In this document: piece by piece, positions 34,303 to 46,283 of the stretch
How the letters are laid out: each line of letters begins with the position of its first letter
Position numbering within the stretch: position 1 is the stretch's first letter
Assembly: GCF_003958625.1 (NCBI RefSeq)
Contig: NZ_RSEL01000015.1
Coordinates: 62,001-126,000 of the forward strand
Source: Tsuneonella rigui
GTDB lineage: Bacteria > Pseudomonadota > Alphaproteobacteria > Sphingomonadales > Sphingomonadaceae
Length of the DNA stretch: 64,000 nt
Direction of reading: 5' to 3'
Made by a program: the position numbers and the translations under genes
The notes under the pieces: generated by a model
What the model saw: the letters and a program-made list of their open reading frames with translations, nothing else
Database searches by the model: none
What the model was told of the DNA's origin: nothing

Positions 34303-34860
34303 CTAGTTGTTCTTTGGCACGTTGAACGAACCGGTGACCCGGCCGCTGCCGGTGCTGCCCACCGCTCCGGTGACCGAGGACGATCCGTTGGCGCGGCCGT
34401 CGACGCTCGACACGCCGCTCTTGAGGTCGATCACCAGCCGCCCGCCGTTGAGCGTGTCGCCGCCGCGGTTGAGGCGGACATTGCCGGCCATGGTGATCAC
34501 CCGGCGGTTGAAATCGTACACCGCGACTTCGCCCGCCGCGCGCTCGTCGCCGCGGGTGACGGTGACGCCGCCGGTCGCGGTGATCCGCTGGATCTGCAAG
34601 CTCCCGGCATCGGTGTAGTTGAGCTGGGTCCGCGCCGCCTGCAGCCGCAACCCCGCCTGGGTGATGTCAACGTTGCCCGACAGCACCACGCGGTTCTGCC
34701 GGTCCTGCAGTTCGATCCGGTCGGCGCCGAAGTTGACCGGTGCGTTCGAATTGTGCCCCGCGATCGCCTGCGCGCCGGCCTGGATGCCCGCCATCGTGAT
34801 CAGCGTGAGCGTGAAAGCGCCGATGCCCCAGCGGGCGGCAGTATTGGCATGACGTGTCAT
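34303..34860 (-). CDS. lptA: LPS transport periplasmic protein LptA (OstA-like)
   Basis: A 185-residue exported protein with signal IGAFTLTLITMAGIQAGAQA and an OstA-like beta-jellyroll repeat: FGADRIELQDRQNRVVLSGNVDITQAGLRLQA, then ITATGGVTVTRGDERAAGEVAVYDFNRRVITMAGNVRL. LptA bridges LptC in the inner membrane and LptD in the outer membrane to carry LPS. The start overlaps the lptC stop (ATGA). The Gly/Ser-rich C-terminal tail (about 155-185) is low complexity. The lptB gene that often follows is not present here. Confidence 0.9.
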   Translation of the reverse strand: MTRHANTAARWGIGAFTLTLITMAGIQAGAQAIAGHNSNAPVNFGADRIELQDRQNRVVLSGNVDITQAGLRLQAARTQLNYTDAGSLQIQRITATGGVTVTRGDERAAGEVAVYDFNRRVITMAGNVRLNRGGDTLNGGRLVIDLKSGVSSVDGRANGSSSVTGAVGSTGSGRVTGSFNVPKNN

Positions 34861-35525
34861 CAGGGCATCCTCAGCTTGCCGGGGACCATATGGAGGCGCG
34901 CGTTACCGTTGAGCGAAACCGTGCGCGTATCGAGATCGGCATGGAGCGAGTTGGCCGAGAACGTCCCCGCCGGAACCGCGCCAGACACCCCGCCGCTGCC
35001 GACGAGGGTTTTCTCGGGCAAGTCGACGCTGACCCCGGTGGCAACCATCCGGTAACCGTCGGCGGCGGTCACCCGCACGCCGTCGGGCGCGCTCACCACT
35101 TCATCGCGGATGTTGTATTGGCCGGCGGGCGCCATGACGCTCGCGGGCCCGTCCCGCAGCAGGATGCGCGCGACGAGATCCTGCATCCGCACGATGCCCT
35201 CGCGGCTCGACTTCTGGATCGCCTCACCCGCGGTGAGCGAGAACGGACGGCCTTCGGCATCGGCGCCGCGGTACATTGCGTTGTCGACCCGCAGGCGGTC
35301 GCCGATCACCGCCACCTTCGTCCGGTCGAGCAGGAAGCTGACTTCGCCGCGCGGAGACAGCGGCGAGACGATCATCAGCGCGGCGATCACCCCCACGCCC
35401 ATCGGCAGCACCTTGGCCAGCAGCGACACGATCCGGTCGTGCGAACCGCCGGGCGCGGCGAAGTGCTGGCGCTGGCTGCGCAGCTCCTTGGCTTGCTGGG
35501 TTTCGATGCGGCGCTGGATCACCAT
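34860..35525 (-). CDS. lptC: LPS export protein LptC
   Basis: A 221-residue bitopic protein: a basic cytosolic N terminus, one transmembrane helix (LLAKVLPMGVGVIAALMIVSPLS) and a periplasmic LptC jellyroll (VIGDRLRVDNAMYRGADAEGRPFSLTAGEAIQ ... GVSVDLPEKTLVGSGGVSGAVPAGTFSANSLHADL). LptC anchors the LptA bridge to the LptBFG transporter. It follows rnd by 22 bases and overlaps lptA. The rnd-lptC-lptA order is common in sphingomonads. Confidence 0.9.
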   Translation of the reverse strand: MVIQRRIETQQAKELRSQRQHFAAPGGSHDRIVSLLAKVLPMGVGVIAALMIVSPLSPRGEVSFLLDRTKVAVIGDRLRVDNAMYRGADAEGRPFSLTAGEAIQKSSREGIVRMQDLVARILLRDGPASVMAPAGQYNIRDEVVSAPDGVRVTAADGYRMVATGVSVDLPEKTLVGSGGVSGAVPAGTFSANSLHADLDTRTVSLNGNARLHMVPGKLRMP

Positions 35526-35547
35526 GGCAGCTTAACGCGCGTGGACC

Positions 35548-36168
35548 TCAATCGTGGCTGAATATATCGCGGTCGGCCCAACCTGCGAGGTCGAGCCGGG
35601 CGCGGGTGGGCAAGAAATCGAAGCACGCCTGCGCGATCTCGCCGCGCCCTTCGCGCTCCAGCCGCGCGGTCAGGACTTCGCGCAGGCGGTGGAGGAAGCG
35701 CACGTCGGACGCCGCGTATTCGCGCTGCGCCTCGTTGAGATCGGGGCCGCCCCAATCGCTGAGTTGCTGCGCCTTCGAGATGTCGGCCGCGAGCAGTTCC
35801 GACACCAGGTTCTTAAGCCCGTGCCGGTCCGTATAGGTGCGCGTCAGCTTGCTGGCGATCTTGGTGCAGAACACCGGCGCGGCCATTACGCCCAGGTAGA
35901 AGTACAGCGCCGCAAGATCGAAGCGGGCGTAGTGATAGAGCTTCAGCCGGTTCGGGTCGCCGATCAGCGCCTTCAGATTGGGCGCATCGTATTTGCTGCC
36001 GGGGTTGAAGCGGACGAGATGCTCGTCGCCGTGGCCATCGGATAGCTGCACGACGCACAGCCGGTCGCGGTGGGTGATGAGGCCCATCGTCTCGGTGTCG
36101 ATGGCGATCGGGCCGTCGGCGAACTGGAGGCCGGCGGGCAGGTCTTCTTCGTGGAAATGAACGGTCAT
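35548..36168 (-). CDS. rnd: ribonuclease D-type 3'-5' exonuclease
   Basis: A 206-residue DEDD exonuclease domain without the HRDC domains of full RNase D, the short form usual in alphaproteobacteria. Exo motifs: AIDTETMGL (Exo I), HYARFDLAAL (Exo II) and YAASDVRFLHRL (Exo III, the DEDDy Tyr). It likely trims stable RNA 3' ends. It is divergent from ung across 80 bases and precedes lptC. Confidence 0.9.
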   Translation of the reverse strand: MTVHFHEEDLPAGLQFADGPIAIDTETMGLITHRDRLCVVQLSDGHGDEHLVRFNPGSKYDAPNLKALIGDPNRLKLYHYARFDLAALYFYLGVMAAPVFCTKIASKLTRTYTDRHGLKNLVSELLAADISKAQQLSDWGGPDLNEAQREYAASDVRFLHRLREVLTARLEREGRGEIAQACFDFLPTRARLDLAGWADRDIFSHD

Positions 36169-36248
36169 TGGTTCCGCGCCTTAGGCGTATCGGGGATAGA
36201 GGGAAAGGGGCGCTGGCCGGAGCCGCAGAGGCGGCGTAGCGCGGCGGC

Positions 36249-36935
36249 ATGGACAGCGCGGCGATCCCAGAGAGCTGGCGAGAGGCATTGGAGCCAGCGC
36301 TTCGGGAAATGCAGGCCGCCGATGCGTGGGTCGCCCGTGAAGAGGCCGCCGGAAGGGTCGTCTATCCGCCGCGCGACTGCCGGTTTCGCGCGCTCGAGCT
36401 GACCCCGCTCGAAAGCGTGCGCGTGGTGATCCTCGGGCAGGACCCCTACCACGGTGCGGGCCAGGCGATGGGGCTGTGCTTCGCGGTGCCGGACGGCGAG
36501 CGCGTGCCGCCGAGCCTCGTCAACATCTACAGGGAGCTGGCGAGCGACCTCGGCCTCGCGCCCCCCGCGCACGGCGACCTGTCGGGCTGGGCGCGGCAGG
36601 GCGTGCTGCTGCTCAACAAAAGCCTGACGGTCGAGCACGGCAAGGCGGGTAGTCATGCGGGGCGCGGATGGGAAGCGGTGACCGACGCCTGCGTGGCGGC
36701 GGTGGCGGAGCGGCCGGAGCCGTCGGTATTCATCCTGTGGGGCAGCCATGCGCAGACCAAGGCCGCGCGCATCCCCGCCCTGCAGGGCCAAAGCCGCCAC
36801 CTGATCATCCGCAGCCCGCACCCCAGTCCGCTCTCGGCCTACCGGGGGTTCTTCGGCTCGCGGCCGTTCAGCCGGGCAAATGCGTTTCTGGAGGCTCATG
36901 GGCGGGGCCGGATCGAGTGGAACCTGTCACGCTGA
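36249..36935 (+). CDS. ung: uracil-DNA glycosylase, family 1
   Basis: A 228-residue family 1 UDG that excises uracil from DNA. The water-activating loop is GQDPYHGAGQAMGL, the uracil-stacking and binding region includes FAVPDGERVPPSLVNIYRE, then GVLLLNKSLTVEHG, and the minor-groove leucine loop is HPSPLSAYRGFFGSRPFS. All catalytic elements look intact. It is transcribed alone and followed by a 238-base gap with symmetric elements. Confidence 0.95.
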   Translation: MDSAAIPESWREALEPALREMQAADAWVAREEAAGRVVYPPRDCRFRALELTPLESVRVVILGQDPYHGAGQAMGLCFAVPDGERVPPSLVNIYRELASDLGLAPPAHGDLSGWARQGVLLLNKSLTVEHGKAGSHAGRGWEAVTDACVAAVAERPEPSVFILWGSHAQTKAARIPALQGQSRHLIIRSPHPSPLSAYRGFFGSRPFSRANAFLEAHGRGRIEWNLSR

Positions 36936-37020
36936 ACGGGTCGCGAAACTCTGTGACCTTTGGCTAAACCCGCTTTAGTTTCAGGATGTTCCGAGTCGAT
37001 CTGAAGCGCGTGGTGTGATT

Positions 37021-37053
37021 TTCGCGAATCGCGAAGCCACACCCGAGTGTGGC
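37021..37053. promoter_or_regulatory. adjacent palindrome and hairpin in the ung-acid phosphatase gap
   Basis: TTCGCGAATCGCGAA (37021-37035) is a perfect 15-base palindrome around one central base. It is immediately followed by GCCACAC/GTGTGGC, a perfect 7-base stem with a CCGA loop (37036-37053). There is no T run, so this is not an obvious terminator. It may be an operator or the core of a small structured RNA in the upstream region of the acid phosphatase gene. Confidence 0.4.
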
Positions 37054-37173
37054 GAAGGTGACGCGCAGTTCCATGCCGCCGATCAAGCACGAACGGCCGT
37101 CTGTAGGAAAATCCTTTCGGCGCACCCGGGTGAGCGGTAGCAGGCACGCATCGTCCTTGGGGAGCACCTTCGC

Positions 37174-38001
37174 ATGAACCGCACCGTCGTCGCCTCGCTT
37201 GCCCTGCTGATCGCCGGCTGCACCGCCGCCGTGGCCGCACCCGACAGCGTCAGCACGCCCGCCGTCGCGCCGATGCCACAGGGACAGCGCGTACTGTTCG
37301 ACATGGGACCGCCCTACTTCGCCGGGCCGCTGCCCTCCGGTGAGACGCTCGTGGGCGCGCCGCCGGCCGCCGGCACCGACGCGATGAGCCGCGACGAGCG
37401 CCTGAGCGCTGCCGGCCTTGCGCTCTATGGGACCGAGCGGTTCAAGCTCGCGGCACGCGACGCGGACCTCGGCCCCGGCGGCGTGCCGGGTGCCTTCTCC
37501 TGCACCGCCGGGGTGACGATTTCGGACGCGACCACGCCCGCGATCATGCACCTGCTGCGCCGCGCCAACGCAGACTTCGGCACCTCGACCAGCGGGGTGA
37601 AGAAGCTCTATAACCGTGCGCGCCCGTTCACGGTCAACAACAAGCCGACCTGCACCCCCGACGATGAGGAAGCGCTGCGCCACAACGGTTCCTATCCCTC
37701 GGGCCACAGCGCGATCGGCTACGGCGCCGGGCTGCTGCTGGCGGCGGTGTTCCCCGACAAGGCCGCTGCCCTGACGCGGCGCGGGATCGAATTCGGCGAG
37801 AGCCGCCGAGTGTGCAACGTCCACTGGGAAAGCGACATCGAAGCCGGCCGCGACTTCGCCGCCGCCACCTTTGCTCGTCTGCAATCGGACCCGACCTTCC
37901 GCGAGGATCTCGCCAAGGCGCAGGCCGAAGCGCGGGCGTTGACCCCGGCCGCCGTGCCCGCGAGCTGTGCGGCGGAGGCGGCTGCACTAGCGGCGCGCTG
38001 A
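37174..38001 (+). CDS. class A acid phosphatase (PAP2 superfamily), lipoprotein-like signal
   Basis: A 275-residue exported phosphatase. The signal ends in LLIAGC, which fits a lipobox, so it may be a lipoprotein. PAP2 catalytic motifs are KKLYNRARPF (KxxxxxxRP, about residue 150), NGSYPSGHSAIGY (PSGH) and ESRRVCNVHWESDIEAGR (SRxxxxxHxxxD). The overall arrangement matches bacterial class A non-specific acid phosphatases such as PhoN. With the PhoD-type enzyme near 2-3 kb, it suggests active scavenging of organic phosphate. GGGGAG lies 11 bases before ATG 37174. Confidence 0.9.
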   Translation: MNRTVVASLALLIAGCTAAVAAPDSVSTPAVAPMPQGQRVLFDMGPPYFAGPLPSGETLVGAPPAAGTDAMSRDERLSAAGLALYGTERFKLAARDADLGPGGVPGAFSCTAGVTISDATTPAIMHLLRRANADFGTSTSGVKKLYNRARPFTVNNKPTCTPDDEEALRHNGSYPSGHSAIGYGAGLLLAAVFPDKAAALTRRGIEFGESRRVCNVHWESDIEAGRDFAAATFARLQSDPTFREDLAKAQAEARALTPAAVPASCAAEAAALAAR

Positions 38002-38005
38002 CGCC

Positions 38006-38785
38006 TCAGAAAATCGTGTAGCCGCCGTCGATCACCACCGAATCGCCGGTGTGGAAGCGGCTGGCGTCGGAGGCGAAGTAGACCGCGATGCCGGCGAAAT
38101 CCTCGCCTTCGCCCCACCGGCGCATTGGCACGCGGCCGATCGCTTTCTCGGTGAACTTGTCCCAGCCTTGCAGCCGCTCGGTCATCTCGGTCGCAATCCA
38201 GCCGGGCAGCACGGCGTTGGCGCGGATGCCGTAGCGGGCAAGCTCGACCGCGGTGGCGCGGACCATCGCCAGCACCCCGGCCTTGGTTGCGGCGTAAGCC
38301 TGGTTGCGCGGCGCGCCGTGGATCGCGGAAGTCGAGCTGGTGACCAGCAGCGACCCGCCCGGATCGCCGGCCTCGGCACGCTCGACCATGTGTTTGGTCG
38401 CCTCGCGAAAGGTCCAGAACACCGCGTCGAGGTTGACCGCGGTGACCTTTCGCCAGCCTTCCGTGGTCTGTTCGGTCAGCGGCGCGCCGCCGCCCACCCC
38501 GGCGTTGGCGATGCAGGTATCGATCCGGCCGAGCCGGCGCAGCGTTTCGGCGGTCGCATCGACCACCGCCTGCTCGTCCGCGACATCGACCTCGAGCGCC
38601 TCCACCGCGCCGCCATGCTTGAGCAGCGCCTCGCGCGCGGAAGCGTTCTTCGCGGTGTTGCGGCCCCAGATCGCGACCGAGGCGCCGGCGGCGGCGAGCC
38701 CCTCCGCCATGCCGAGCCCGATGCCCGAGTTCCCGCCGGTGACGAGCGCGACCTTTCCGGTGAGGTCGAAGGGCTGGAATGGCAT
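38006..38785 (-). CDS. short-chain dehydrogenase/reductase
   Basis: A 259-residue classical SDR. Motifs: ALVTGGNSGIGLGMA (cofactor binding), a NAGVG segment, VTSSTSAIHGAPRNQAYAATKAGV (catalytic Ser, Tyr and Lys) and the C-terminal GDSVVIDGGYTIF. The WGRN after the second strand suggests NADP(H) preference, which is inference. AAGGAG precedes ATG 38785 by nine bases. It is convergent with the acid phosphatase, ending four bases from it. The substrate is unknown. Confidence 0.88.
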   Translation of the reverse strand: MPFQPFDLTGKVALVTGGNSGIGLGMAEGLAAAGASVAIWGRNTAKNASAREALLKHGGAVEALEVDVADEQAVVDATAETLRRLGRIDTCIANAGVGGGAPLTEQTTEGWRKVTAVNLDAVFWTFREATKHMVERAEAGDPGGSLLVTSSTSAIHGAPRNQAYAATKAGVLAMVRATAVELARYGIRANAVLPGWIATEMTERLQGWDKFTEKAIGRVPMRRWGEGEDFAGIAVYFASDASRFHTGDSVVIDGGYTIF

Positions 38786-38875
38786 CGATCGGTTCTCCTT
38801 TGGCCGCTGTGAAAGGCCGCCAAGGAGGCAATTGCAAGCGCCGGCTTAGTGGCTGTCGCGCTGGAGGCCCTAAGC

Positions 38876-39817
38876 CTACGGCTGCGGGGCTACCTTCGCA
38901 GGGGCTTCGGCATGACGCTCGAACCAATCGACCACCCACTTGTCGCGATCCTCGGTGCGAGAGCTTAGGACGTGACCCTCACCTTCGACGACATGCAGTT
39001 CGAATTGTTTGCCTAGATCGGAGAGCCGCTGCGCCAAATCCAACGCATGCGACGGGGCAACGCTTCGATCGCGGGCTCCGTGCAATAGGAGAACCGGAAT
39101 GTTGATCTTCTCGGCCCAGTGGATGGCCGAGCGGCGATCGACGATCTTTGCCCTGTCGGTCGCGAGTTCCGGCCAGATTGACGCGCCGGCTTCCGCCCAA
39201 CGCGGCTCCTGAAGCATTGTCTCGAGATCGGTGAAGCCTCCGACAACCGCGGCGGCGCGCGCCGGAAAGCCGTCGCGCAGCGCCTGGTAGACCATCATTC
39301 CGCCCCGGGATTCCCCATAGAGGTACAGCTGGTCGGGATCCGCGTAAGTCAGGCTGCGGACGACGGGCAGCAGGTTGAACAAGTCGTCGAGGTCGGCGCC
39401 GCCCATTTCATCGCGCCCTTGGGCACCCCCGCTGCCGCGATACATCGGCGCGAAGACCAGATAACCGCGCTGGCCCAGGCGATGGGCCATGGTGACCAGT
39501 TCGGCGGAGAAGGACGGCCAGGTATAGCTGCCGCGGTTGAAGATGATCACCGGCATGCGCTTGGTCGGCGCAACCGGGCGATAGACGTAGGCGTAAACTT
39601 CCAGCCCGTCGCTCGGGTAGGTGACGCGCTCCATGACGAATGCCGGATCAGCGACCGCCGCTCGGTACGCTTCGGCCGTGGCATAATCGTCGATGTTGCG
39701 AACGGTCTCGTAGCCCGGAAAGGTCACCGCGACCGGAGGTGCGGCCGCTGCAGCCTGACTGCCGAGCAGCATCGTCAAGGCCCATAGCCATCGCGCTTTG
39801 AAAGCCGAAAGTCGCAC
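38876..39817 (-). CDS. exported serine hydrolase, prolyl-oligopeptidase-like (S9/DLH type)
   Basis: A 313-residue alpha/beta hydrolase. I start at GTG 39817 because AGAGG sits five bases upstream; it opens with a signal peptide (WLWALTMLLGSQAAAAA). The nucleophile is in YLYGESRGGMMVYQA (GxSxG), the acid in LLHGARDRSVAP and the His in EGEGHVLS. The DGLEVYAYVYRPV and RGSGGAQGRDEMGGADLDDL segments match S9-type acylaminoacyl-peptidase-like proteins. It may cleave peptides or esters in the periplasm. Its base composition is slightly less GC-rich than the neighbours, especially around the promoter region (39820-39860), but not enough to claim transfer. Confidence 0.82.
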   Translation of the reverse strand: MRLSAFKARWLWALTMLLGSQAAAAAPPVAVTFPGYETVRNIDDYATAEAYRAAVADPAFVMERVTYPSDGLEVYAYVYRPVAPTKRMPVIIFNRGSYTWPSFSAELVTMAHRLGQRGYLVFAPMYRGSGGAQGRDEMGGADLDDLFNLLPVVRSLTYADPDQLYLYGESRGGMMVYQALRDGFPARAAAVVGGFTDLETMLQEPRWAEAGASIWPELATDRAKIVDRRSAIHWAEKINIPVLLLHGARDRSVAPSHALDLAQRLSDLGKQFELHVVEGEGHVLSSRTEDRDKWVVDWFERHAEAPAKVAPQP

Positions 39818-39882
39818 CGACACCTCTGCTTGCTGTATTAATGTAATACTACAGTGAAGCAGACGAGAACGCAACTCGATCC

Positions 39883-41319
39883 TCAGCGCGGGAGCTCGGT
39901 GAACCCCATCAGCGCTTCGTCGACCGCGCGGGCCGCCTGGCGGCCTTCGCGGATCGCCCACACGATCAGGCTCTGTCCCCGGCGCATGTCGCCGCAGGCG
40001 AACACGTTGGGCTCGCTCGTCGCATAGCTGACCGTGTCGGCGGCGACGTTGCCCCGCGGGTCGTAGGCGACGCCCGTCTGATCGAGCAGCCCAGCCTTGC
40101 GCGGGCCGGTGAAGCCCATCGCCAGCAGGATCAGATCGGCGGGGATGGTGAACTCGCTGCCGGCGATCTCTTCCATCCGGCCGTCACGCCATTCGACGCG
40201 CACGCATTCGAGACCAGTGACTTCGCCGCCTTCACCAACCACGCGCTTGGTCAGCACCGCCCAGTCGCGGTCTGCGCCTTCCTCGTGACTCGACGAGGTG
40301 CGCAGTTTGAGCGGCCAGTGCGGCCAGGTCAGCGCCTTGTCTTCCTTTTCAGGCGGGCGCGGCATGATCTCGAGCTGGACGACGCTCGCCGCGCCCTGGC
40401 GGTTGGAGGTGCCGACGCAGTCGGATCCGGTGTCACCGCCGCCGATCACGACCACCCGCTTGCCGGTGGCGACGAGGCTGCCGCGCGGGGCGGCGCGCAC
40501 TTCGTCGTCGCCGGCGTTGCGCTTGTTCTGCTGGGTCAGGAACTCCATCGCCAGCCGCACGCCGGGCAGCTCCGCGCCGGGAATGGCGAGCTGGCGGGGC
40601 TCTTCCGCGCCGCCCGCGAGCACCACCGCGTCGAAGTTCTCCTTGAGCGAGGCGAACGAGACGTCGACCCCGACCTCGGTCGAGGTGCGGAAGGTGACCC
40701 CTTCGGCTTCCATCTGCACCGCGCGGCGATTGACGAGGTGCTTTTCCATCTTGAAGTCGGGGATGCCGTAGCGGAGCAGCCCGCCGACGCGGTCGTTCTT
40801 CTCGAACACCGTCACCGAATGCCCGGCGCGCGCAAGTTGCTGCGCGCAGGCCATGCCTGCCGGCCCGCTGCCGACGATGGCGACGCGCTTGCCGGTGCGG
40901 CGCTCGGGCGGTTCGGGCACGATCCACCCTTCGCGCCAGCCGCGGTCGGCGATCGCGCACTCGATCGACTTGATGGTCACCGGCTGGTCGATGATGTTGA
41001 GCGTGCACGCCGCCTCGCACGGCGCGGGGCACACGCGGCCGGTGAATTCGGGGAAGTTGTTGGTCGAATGGAGGCTCGCCAGCGCGTCCTTCCAGTCGCT
41101 CTCGTAGACCAGGTGGTTCCAGTCGGGGATCAGGTTGTTGACCGGGCAGCCCGAGTGGCAGAACGGAATTCCGCAATCCATGCACCGCGCCGCTTGCAGC
41201 TTGATCGCCGGCTCGGGGTGCGGGACGATGAACTCCTTGTAGTGCCGCACGCGCTCCTTCGGGTCCGCGTAGCCGCGGTCCTGGCGCTCGTGCTCGAGGA
41301 AGCCGGTGACCTTGCCCAT
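39883..41319 (-). CDS. gltD: glutamate synthase (NADPH) small subunit
   Basis: The beta subunit passes electrons from NADPH to GltB for glutamate formation. At 478 residues it has N-terminal iron-sulfur cysteines ([30 protein letters not shown]), an FAD fold ([29 protein letters not shown]) and an NADPH fold ([22 protein letters not shown]), ending with [26 protein letters not shown]. It lies downstream of gltB on the same strand, with 134 bases between them occupied by a palindromic repeat element. Confidence 0.97.
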   Translation of the reverse strand: MGKVTGFLEHERQDRGYADPKERVRHYKEFIVPHPEPAIKLQAARCMDCGIPFCHSGCPVNNLIPDWNHLVYESDWKDALASLHSTNNFPEFTGRVCPAPCEAACTLNIIDQPVTIKSIECAIADRGWREGWIVPEPPERRTGKRVAIVGSGPAGMACAQQLARAGHSVTVFEKNDRVGGLLRYGIPDFKMEKHLVNRRAVQMEAEGVTFRTSTEVGVDVSFASLKENFDAVVLAGGAEEPRQLAIPGAELPGVRLAMEFLTQQNKRNAGDDEVRAAPRGSLVATGKRVVVIGGGDTGSDCVGTSNRQGAASVVQLEIMPRPPEKEDKALTWPHWPLKLRTSSSHEEGADRDWAVLTKRVVGEGGEVTGLECVRVEWRDGRMEEIAGSEFTIPADLILLAMGFTGPRKAGLLDQTGVAYDPRGNVAADTVSYATSEPNVFACGDMRRGQSLIVWAIREGRQAARAVDEALMGFTELPR

Positions 41320-41343
41320 TCAATCGAATCCAAAAAAAAGAGT

Positions 41344-41438
41344 CGTCATCCCCGCGAAGGCGGGGACCCAGGTCCTGCCGCCGGAGATGGATTCCCGCGT
41401 TCCGCCTTCGGCAGTGCTTCGCAACCGCGGGAATGACG
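41344..41438. repeat. palindromic interspersed-repeat-like element between gltB and gltD
   Basis: A 95-base element bounded by 13-base terminal inverted repeats, CGTCATCCCCGCG at the left and CGCGGGAATGACG at the right (12 of 13 pairs). An inner hairpin CCCCGC-GAAG-GCGGGG (41350-41365) adds to the fold. The sequence type (GTCATCCCCGCGAAGGCGGGGACC ... GGAATGACG, split here by the interior) is the hallmark of REP/MITE-like elements scattered in intergenic regions of many proteobacteria, including sphingomonads. I saw no second copy in this window. Confidence 0.75.
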
Positions 41439-41453
41439 AGGTTAAAGGCGCCG

Positions 41454-46091
<4,638 letters not shown>

Positions 46092-46137
46092 CCGAATCAA
46101 GCACCCGACCATCATGTTGCCGGACACACCCCGCCGG

Positions 46138-46157
46138 GCGCTTCGGCAACGAAGCGC
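46138..46157 (-). promoter_or_regulatory. tetraloop hairpin in the gltB upstream region
   Basis: A perfect 8-base stem GCGCTTCG/CGAAGCGC encloses a 4-base loop (GCAA on the plus strand) 47 bases upstream of gltB. It may shape the gltB leader or mark the end of the preceding same-strand gene. No T run follows. The rest of the 192-base gap (46092-46283) shows no gene. Confidence 0.4.
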
Positions 46158-46283
46158 GATTCACCCTGCTGCCGGACGCAGCAAAACTATCGCGAGCGGT
46201 CGGTTTGGCGAAACGGAGCCGCGCCGACAACCGTCCGGCGCGTTGAGCGGGCTAAAGCACGGCTTTTCTGCCGCACTGCACAA

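Noticed and set aside
36964-37073. 36-codon minus-strand ORF after ung
   Set aside because: No ribosome-binding site, no recognisable features, and it overlaps palindromic DNA that could create the frame by chance. Kept only as a remark in a finding.
38876-39860. Slightly AT-richer stretch around the serine hydrolase considered as a transferred island
   Set aside because: The shift is small and local to the promoter, flanking genes are ordinary, and no mobility gene, tRNA or direct repeat borders it.
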